From Branchinecta lynchi (Eukaryota > Arthropoda > Branchiopoda > Anostraca > Branchinectidae), in assembly GCA_023053575.1 (NCBI GenBank), contig JAKZAP010000005.1, forward strand, positions 9,548,001-9,612,000: a DNA stretch of 64,000 nucleotides. Direction: 5' to 3'. Below are positions 56,978 to 64,000 of this stretch, piece by piece; position 1 is the stretch's first letter, and each line of letters begins with the position of its first letter. The notes beneath the pieces are model-generated. The model did no database searches, had not been told where the DNA came from, and was given only the letters and a program-made list of their open reading frames with translations. The position numbers and the translations under genes are program-made.

Positions 56978-57232
56978 CCTTTTACCCCTAAATCGAACAT
57001 TTAATCAACTTCAAATGAAACTTTTACTTTTAACCAATTTTCCGGTTTTCGCCGGATTCCGTACGAACTACTTGTTCGGCGAGAAAATGGTTTTCTTCAT
57101 GGTGTTCAGCATGTCTTCTTACCCATAAACCGAACATTTAATTAACTTCAAATAAAACTTTTACTTTTAACCAACTTTCCGTTTTTTGCCGGATTCCGGA
57201 CAAACTAACTGTCCGGCGAGAAAACGGTTTTC

Positions 57233-57560
57233 CAGAAAGGCTAGGACGATGGAACTTGTGTTGAAAGGGGGGGGATTTGAATATCGTGACACGCTTAATT
57301 AGAATGGAGGGATCGGGATGAAACTTGGTGGGAAGAACAAGTACTTATCCTTGAGGCATCGTTGACAGACTTTTGGGTCACGGGTCTTGGAGGGGATTTT
57401 CCGGAAATCCGGTGATCGCGAGTTAAGGTACTTACAGATTCACTTGGACGATGGAATCTGGCTGCTTTACCTACTGGAGAGCCGATCAGGTTGACTTGGA
57501 AGCAGTCATTTCTCCGATCCGACATAATTAAAGTACCAATGTTACCGCAAAATTGAAAAA
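57233..57560 (+). repeat. Degenerate array, family F2, short locus
   Basis: AGAAAGGCTAGGACGATGGAAC, then GGGATCGGGATGAAACTTGG, GGGAAGAACAAGTAC and CCGGTGATCGCGAG. Abuts F1 copy j. Confidence 0.6.
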
Positions 57561-57624
57561 TCATTTTTAAGAAACTAATTATTTTTTATATTCTTTGAGC
57601 CCAAGATGACTTAGAAACATATAT

Positions 57625-57832
57625 TCAAACAATGTTTACAACTGATACGTCAGCTACGATTCTTCATCAGTGATATTTCTGCCCTTCTTGGCATGGGCCC
57701 TTGTCTGGCTGTCAATCTTCTGGGTCAGCCTGACGAGGACCCTTGCCAAGAAAGGCCGAAATATCGCTGATGAAGAATCGTAGCTGACGTCTCCGTTGTA
57801 AACCTTGTTTGAATATAATTATTTTTAAGATC
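57625..57832. mobile_element. Foldback module, family M, copy with both arms
   Basis: Left arm ATTCAAACAATG, CAGCTACGATTCTTCATCAG; right arm GACCCTTGCCAAGAAAGGCC, GCTGATGAAGAATCGTAGCT, GTTTGAATATAA. The arms meet around CTTCTGGGTCAGCC at about 57720. The most compact full foldback of the family. Confidence 0.75.
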
Positions 57833-57834
57833 CC

Positions 57835-58180
57835 CAAGGGCCCATGATCATCTATACCCCAAGTATTTTGCATCCAAATTCAGTTCAAACCCCTTAAAGT
57901 GCGCATATATCTTAGTCGCAAAATGCAAAATATAATACTGTCGAGCGAATGATATACTTTCGTGACCTAAGGGCCCTGATCATTTGTGTACCAGTGCATT
58001 TGCTTACAAAATGGATTCCTAGCCCTCCCCCCCCCCTTAAATTGCGCATTGTAACCGCAAATTGCATGGCATATTTTTAACTAAACCATACATTTTCATG
58101 AATCCGAAAGGTGCATAATCGCCTAATATCTTGACCCAGCAAGAATCTTAGCTGTTACCATTACCCACTGCGTATGCTTG
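57835..58180 (-). repeat. Degenerate array, family F3, second locus
   Basis: AAGGGCCCATGATCAT, AAGGGCCCTGATCATTTGTG, TTTGCTTACAAAATGGATTC and TAGCCCTCCCCCCC: complement of the units at 1430-1930. Confidence 0.6.
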
Positions 58181-58199
58181 CAAGTGTCAAATGAGCTTA

Positions 58200-59100
58200 C
58201 AGCTCTTGTTTCTTCGGCATGCGTCAGTCAGTTGGGATGTGTCACACACAAATCCTTAGTTTTGGAATTGAGGGATTTGGTGTTTGGTTTGTGGGTTCTG
58301 ATATGGGAGTTTGTATCTCTTTATAATGTCTAGTACAGCATCGATGGTAGTTGGTAGCTTCTAGCGGTCGGTTTGTATTAACGTGATGAAAGATGTGTTT
58401 TCCTGGTGGATCTAAAAAGGAGTAGCTACCCAGGGTAATATATGATGCGCGGTAAATTGGAAAGGGCGGACATGTGCTAGCCCCTTCACCGGACAGGGTA
58501 ATAAAAACCAAACCTGAAACGATGTCTGACATGTCTTATCACCTTGTTTCCCCCTTGAGACAGAACCCGCGAGATCCATATCGGGCGGCAAACTACAAAG
58601 CAAATTTGCAATATATCATTCGCTAGAAACGGTGTAATGAGCAAAAAGGTTTGATGATTTATATAATTTCCATTTGAGGGTAAATTTCATGTTGTCTACT
58701 TGCTGCAAACCAGTTATTTTAAATAAATGTTCTACCATCAACTTGGTATTTGCGAATTATGATAATTGTTGTAGTCTATTACCGCAATTTTTAAAGACGG
58801 CTCGTAGCAAGATTTGATAACTGAAGTTAAGAAATTACCAGTATTGACCTTCTTGAGAGAAAATAAGAACTGGTCATACTTTCGCCTATGAAGGCTTGAT
58901 TTTTTTCAAGCTGTCGTACCAGTAGTTTCGGCACAGATTTTTTGCAAATATTTCTCGCTAATTTTCAATATTCGAACATCAAACATCACTTTGTCTGAAT
59001 TCAGGAAACGAATAGGTATTTATACCTCCATAGGCACTCAACAAAACACAAATCCGTGAACGGCATTCTGTGAACTTTCTCTGCTCTGGCCTGTGGTAGT
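58200..59100. other. No recognised gene
   Basis: Short frames only; no repeat family identified. Confidence 0.4.
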
Positions 59101-59189
59101 TTTGGGGGGCCATAAGTCGACAATTCAATAATATTTGAGTTTTCTTAAAGGACAAGTAGTACTTATGATTGTAAGTTCCTCTACTTCAA

Positions 59190-59665
59190 TAGTATTTCCA
59201 TCCATGCTCGTTCCAGAGATTCTTCTCTTCATAAGTGTATCCTATCTCCTCTATTAGCAATACTCCTAGTTACAGAAACGAGACGTCTCACGGCATCTGG
59301 TTTATCAATCAAATTTACCGGTCCGAAAATATGGAGTTATCTGCCAAATGCACTGAAAAATACTAATAGCATACCAGAGTTCAAGAGTAAGATTAAAAGT
59401 TTCTTGTAGGAAAATATAGAATTAGATCCTAACTTTTTCTACCATTAGTTCTCTATGTGTTTGTTTTATTAATGTACGTTTGTGTTCTTTTATTTTCCCT
59501 TTTTATTCTTTTCTTTCTTTTTTCTTTTCTTTTTCCTTGTATTTCTTTTCTTGACAAATGAATGAATAAGTCACCCGTTACGGGCAGTGCTCGCTTAGGG
59601 TATAGTAAGTTTACAGTGTATGATTTGCTTTTTGTTAATAAACAAACTGAAACTGAAACTGAAAC
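59190..59665 (+). pseudogene. Non-LTR RT C-terminus with (CTGAAA)n tail
   Basis: Reads TETRRLTASGLSIKFTGPKI, WSYLPNALKNTNSIPEFKSK, IKSFL, stop at about 59407. This is the usual ending of RTE/CR1-like RTs (F.GPKIWN.LP....... F...K..L). The 3' UTR ends AATAAACAAACTGAAACTGA. The region upstream is too decayed to extend. Confidence 0.75.
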
Positions 59666-59884
59666 TCCGAACGCCGTACGCATCCATAGTGGCAAATAAG
59701 CGTCGACACCGTCGGAAATATCTTGCCATATTTTACAATGCTTGTAGCCCTTCCTCGCGTGCTTTACCACACTCCCTTCTGGAAAATATTTCCCATTTTG
59801 AAATCAAACCCATCCATTCACTGTTCTTTTGCTACCTTAAATTCTTGCTAAAAATGCCGTAACAACTATTTACCTAAAGGACCA

Positions 59885-60110
59885 CTCGCACTATTTACTC
59901 TTCAACTTACAGTATCTTCAATAGTTGAATACTTTAAAACTAGGCTGTGCTTTCAACAAATAACCCACGGTTTTTGCTGTTTTAAGCCTTTTCCGAGACC
60001 CGTTGACTTTTAGCGAAAACAGGGAAACAATTTACATAACCGGTTTTTCTGATGGAAAAACTTCTTGCAGACAACCGTCAACAGCGTGATACACATCGAA
60101 GGTAGCGGAA
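59885..60110 (-). repeat. Interspersed repeat R89, copy 3
   Basis: TTGAATACTTTAAAACTAGG, TTGCTGTTTTAAGCCTTTTC, CGTTGACTTTTAGCGAAAAC; matches 40850-41022 and 51715-51960. Confidence 0.5.
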
Positions 60111-61689
60111 CACGGTAAGTGAGAAAATCAGCTTTATTTTGTTAGAGGGGTTAGAATGTACCGTACGAAACTGGAGTCTCTGGATCTAGAAATAAATGGA
60201 GTGATAATGGAATTAAGTTGCGTTTTTATTATAGGTAAAAAAAAGGTCCTTTAATAGATTTAAAGTTACTGAAACTGTCCCTACGGTGAAAGATTCCCGT
60301 GTTCGTATCATTTGTTCTTGCAACCACCCCAGGATCGCCCGTCTGTGCTGCTAGGAATGATCAGCGTCTTGTTCGGCACCGTTTATGTTTAAGTGTAACT
60401 GTTTTTGCGCATGTACTTTGTGTTTTTCCTTTTTCAGTTTCTTTTAGACTCCACTAGTTCTCGTGTAGTGCAGTGAGTCAATAAAATTTGTTCATTCATT
60501 AATTCACTGAATATCACACACATGTTTGTTCTTTTTCCATGACGTGTAAAGCGCCCAAACATTGTTTCCGAGGAGCTTATTCGTCCGGAGACTGGTTATG
60601 CAAATTATGCCAAAATTGTCACCCAAGGCAAGGGACATGGAAAGAGGCTAAACAGTGGAGAAGCCGTGTGAATCTTCTGCAAGCATAGCTTAGTTGCAAA
60701 GTGGTCAACTATGTCAGAACATAAGAACACTGTGTAGTGCGAGGTAGTTAAGTAGATATGTTTTATAAATAGGAATAAGCAAATAATTTATAAAGTAGCG
60801 GAGTGAGGCCCTGTCACGGGGCCCTGTCTACTCAGAAAGGAAGGTTACGCGTTTAGATTGTCTGTACATGCTTTATGGCGTGTGTATACAATAAATGCAG
60901 TATGGATTCATAGCCCCCCAAAGCCTCCAGCAACACGTCCTGGGACGACGTGTGACAAGAAGCTCATCCTAGCCAACCCTCTTGGCCATTCATCCCAGCG
61001 CTACCTGAAGTCGTCGAGTCCCCCTTTATCAAAAATCGTGATTTACTTGTAGAAGTTTTGTCTTCAAGTTTCAGTGCAATTCTGTTTAGTATTTGAGGCT
61101 TATTTAACAAGCCTATTTCTATACTGGCCCTTTGTTTTGTCCGTATTTACTAGCTCTGTGGAGACAATGCGACTAGCTTTTAGCTTACCACGAATTGGAA
61201 ACAATAAATAAATAAAAGGGAACTGCTTTCTGGGAGTTAATCAATCAGCTTCTGAAACGTCACTGGTCCAGTGACACTCCTGTTGGAGCTGTGCACATTG
61301 CCATCCAGGTTCAGTTCAGGTTTAGAGTTCAAAGGACGGTCACGACGGCACATTGCCTCCCCCTAGAACACAATGTTACATTAGAAATGAGCCGATTCCT
61401 AGAAAATTTCCTAATATAACGGCGTGTTGTGCTGTCGTCATCTTCCAGTTTTCTAGCTTAGACAAATATAAGCGGAGTTAGTTTTTCTTATCCATTCGTT
61501 GTCATTATTGACAAAATAATTACAATAATTACATTCCTTGGAAGTTCTGGACTCGGCTGCAAGTAAGTCTGTTAAATTTGTACAGGTTTGGCACCTCTGT
61601 AACCTGGGACCCAAACATTAAAACTTTGTGTTGGTGCTGAAAACAAGAGCTGAAAGCTCAGATGGGACTCGCAAGGGTCGTTAGCATGT
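60111..61689. other. No gene; two retroposon-like tails
   Basis: ATAAAATTTGTTCATTCATT at 60481 resembles the tail at 39200. CAATAAATAAATAAAAGGG at 61202 follows sequence typical of a non-LTR 3' UTR. No RT coding readable. Confidence 0.4.
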
Positions 61690-62580
61690 ATTGTAGCAAA
61701 TGGTCGCAAACAGTCCGGACAAAACTCCCCTCACAGTGCCCGGATCCGGTCCGGATCTTTAAATATACATAAAGGTTTTGCGACTATTCTGTCGGCCAAG
61801 TCCTGTCCCGATCCCCCTTCTCTCAGCATGCCACAAGTTTTCTGGCACCCCCTCCAACTCCCCCAAGAGTCACCGGATCCGTTCCGGATCTTTAAAAAGG
61901 AACGTCGTGGGAATGTAGTCTTGCGAACTTTCAGGTCTCACCTAGAACGAATCACTCGTTAGAGAGCTCGGCATTCAAAGATTTCTGTAAAATATCCGGG
62001 ACCCCTCTACCAGACCCGTTTCCAGAAATTTAGAAATCGGGGGGGGGGGGGGGGGTGCCTTTCGGGCTGGAGGTTTACCTATGGGTCTGACCAAAAAGTA
62101 AAAACAGACATAGATCAGAGGGAAAAGCCTATACAAATGATGATTTTTGCATGTTTCGGGGGGGGGGGGGTCAACCCCCTACCTCCCCCCCTGGATACGG
62201 CCTTGTCCTCTACAAATCCCTCATCAACGGTGGATTCCATTCGGATGCAGACATGTCACATCGAGCCTTTGCTCCTACCACCCATCAAGTTTCACTCAAA
62301 TCTAAGAATTCCCGAAACATTTCCGGGACCCCCTTCACCTCCTCCCACACAGGTCATATTTGGTCAAGATCTCAAATAGCACATCTGGAGCTCATGAGCT
62401 TCGTACCGTATAAGTTTCATCACTTATCCCTCCATCCGTTTGGTCCCTACGCGTATCACACAGTCCCCCCCCCCATGTATGTCACATCTAGGTCATTTGT
62501 TCATACTACTCACCAGGTTTCACTCGAATCAGAATACTTCCGAAAAATGTCCGCTGACCCCACCAACTGAGGGCACTGAG
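61690..62580 (-). repeat. Degenerate array, family F2 (minus), with MITE inside
   Basis: AGTGCCCGGATCCGGTCCGG, CACCGGATCCGTTCCGG, CATCAAGTTTCACTCAAATC and ATAAGTTTCATCACTTATCC. Interrupted by the hAT MITE 62011-62205. Frames of 130-139 codons here (62151-62832) run through the repeat and are not genes. Confidence 0.6.
62011..62205 (+). mobile_element. hAT-type MITE, 195 bp
   Basis: TIRs CAGACCCGTTTCCAG and CTGGATACGGCCTTG. Target repeats CCCTCTAC (62003-62010) and TCCTCTAC (62206-62213), 7 of 8. Runs of 15 and 12 G near the left end and middle. Confidence 0.85.
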
Positions 62581-62945
62581 GCCGGTTCAGGTTCGACATC
62601 AGAACAACATATCTTGGTGCCACAACCTTTGTACCATCCATCCCAATCCATCTATTTGGTAATTTGCCAACGACAGAGAAGTCAAGGCTCTATCATGGAA
62701 ATGATGGGTTTCTTCTTCTTCTTCCATCGGGCAATGACTTCGGCAAAGCTGGGTGTGTCACTTTTCTCCTTTCGGTTGGTTTTCTTCACAGTTATTGTCC
62801 AAATGTTTTCGTGCGTGGCCAAAAGTTTTTAAATTTTCCGCGTCTTGCCACAACAATGTCAAAAATCAGCAAGTACTGACACAACTCTGAGGATAAAAGA
62901 TCCTCAAAAGAAACGCGCCGCGCTGAGAATAAAATACATCCATTG

Positions 62946-63134
62946 CAAGGCCGTATCCAGGGGGGGTTAGGGGGTTGACCCCCTCCCCCCGAAACATAAA
63001 AAAATACTAATTTTTATAGGCTTTTCCCTCTGATCTGTGCCTTTTTTTTTTACTTTTGTGTGCGACCCGCAGGCAAATCCCCCCCCCCCCGAAAGGCAAA
63101 AAAAAACCAAAATAAATTCCTGGATACGGGCCTG
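62946..63134 (-). mobile_element. hAT-type MITE, 189 bp, inverted
   Basis: TIRs CAAGGCCGTATCCAGG and CTGGATACGGGCCTG; diverged target repeats ATCCATTG and CTCCAGTG (6 of 8). Internal GCTTTTCCCTCTGATCTGTG. Confidence 0.8.
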
Positions 63135-63554
63135 CTCCAGTGATACGTATCTTTGTACCTTTTGTGACGTCACAGGAGATTATGCTGGCCTAAAATAAGC
63201 TAAAACTTTAAGAATATGCGGTGTCGGACAAATTATGGCGGAATACTATACTGTCATGACATAAATGTTATGATGAGGACCTAACATGGGAATTGACTGT
63301 CCCTACGACGGTTTATAAATGTAAACGCGACCGGCGCCTCGCTGGCCGCTCGGCTATTTATATATACACTCAAATATATTCACTGATAGGAATTAACTAA
63401 AATTTTTCAAACTCAATGATTTTTATCCTTGGATGGTAAGTATATTTTTATCCCTAGAGAAAATATCTTATAAGGACCTCGCAGTGTCAGATACTGGTAC
63501 CGAAATTATCTCGCCGAAAATACCTAATGACGATTAAAGCGATAACACTAAAAC
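63135..63554. other. No recognised feature
   Basis: About 400 bp with no coding or repeat signal. Confidence 0.35.
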
Positions 63555-63729
63555 GCCAGGGTTGGTCACAAAAGTAATTTCGTACACCCTGGAAAGTAAC
63601 CCAAAAGTATCTCAAAGTAACCTAATGTAACCCAAAGTAACCCAATGCAATGTAACCCAAAGTAACCAAAAGTAACCAAAAGTATCCTGAAGTAACTCGT
63701 CCACCCTGGTTCTTGGTGACCAACCTGGC
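63555..63729. mobile_element. TIR-bounded GTAACCCAAA tandem repeat
   Basis: GCCAGGGTTGGTCAC at 63555-63569 and, complementary with one gap, GTGACCAACCTGGC at 63716-63729. The interior is about ten diverged 10-13 bp units (AAGTAACCCA, AAGTAACCAA, AAGTATCC). No coding. Confidence 0.55.
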
Positions 63730-64000
63730 TAAAACGGCTGATTTTCGAAGCAATATCTCGAGGAAGTGAGAAACTTTTATTTGTAAAGCATTCATGATCA
63801 AATAAAACATAAAAAGTGCCCATTATACACTAAAATAATACAAAGCCGTCCAGTCTGATTTAAATACCAATAATATGCAAAAAAGTAAAAAAAAAATCTC
63901 TACCACGTTAGCAACAGAATCAAGCAGCTTCAACAGCAGCGTGCCACAGCTCCAGTTTTAACTCCCAGCAGTTCGCATGGGGTAAGTTGCCAAAATTGGA
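63730..64000. other. No recognised feature
   Basis: Window end. No gene or repeat seen; the window edge may cut an exon. Confidence 0.3.

Larger units (their letters stand above)
53468..57232 (-). repeat. F1 element copy j, split twice
   Basis: F1 sequence runs 53468-53848, resumes 56641-56789, and again from 56978 to 57232, where it meets an F2 array. The first gap is a non-LTR element (53849-56640), the second a hAT MITE (56790-56977). Pieces join in family order (GTCATATACAGACT at the first break). Confidence 0.85.

Noticed and set aside
62151..62832. 139- and 130-codon plus ORFs
   Set aside because: Begin in the hAT MITE and run through the F2 array; no protein-like conservation.

Overview
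The window is repeat-rich eukaryotic nuclear DNA, AT-leaning, with GT-AG introns, non-LTR retrotransposon debris, terminal-inverted-repeat elements and long degenerate tandem arrays. No operons, rRNA, tRNA or CRISPR arrays were seen. The retroelement protein types, an intact piggyBac and a hAT-type MITE point to an animal, most likely a marine invertebrate (cnidarian-like). The species cannot be fixed from this sequence.

Host genes: one plus-strand gene is well supported at its 3' end. Two exons (26176-26762 and 27777-30568) join in frame across a consensus GT-AG intron and encode the last ~1,125 residues of an unrecognised, largely disordered protein. Two upstream exon-like blocks (762-969 and 9318-9534), perhaps a third (12971-13108), lie on the same strand with usable splice sites and compatible phases, so the gene may span most of the first 30 kb. 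Two minus-strand exon-like blocks (10487-10717, 25760-25876) are weaker.

Layout: 0.04-0.42 kb foldback element; 1.4-2.6 kb degenerate arrays F3 and F2; 2.6-5.6 kb hairpin, MITEs and a tandem array; 5.6-6.1 kb retrotransposon C-terminus; 6-11.5 kb mostly featureless with a 70-bp tandem repeat; 11.5-15 kb array F4, second foldback, F1 element and reverse transcriptase (RT) remnant; 15-19.5 kb arrays F5 and F2; 19.7-25.7 kb MITEs and RT ends; 26.2-30.6 kb host gene 3' end; 30.7-32.5 kb TIR elements; 32.5-36.8 kb RT gene split by three F1 copies; 37.7-39.2 kb tandem duplications and a retroposon 3' end; 42.2-47.0 kb two abutting F1 copies, one split by a complete piggyBac; 47.6-53.4 kb fragments; 53.5-57.2 kb F1 copy split by a 2.8-kb non-LTR element and a hAT MITE; 57.2-64 kb F2/F3 arrays, RT end and hAT MITEs.

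The dominant unknown is F1, a ~1-kb non-coding modular repeat with GGGATCCC near both ends and four to six internal ~135-bp units. It occurs about ten times and is repeatedly found inside one RT family. F2 shares a short motif with it (an ATAACTYT-GAA block followed by ATGAAACTTGG). A second unknown, family M, is a foldback module around a conserved GGCAAGGGTCCTC core.
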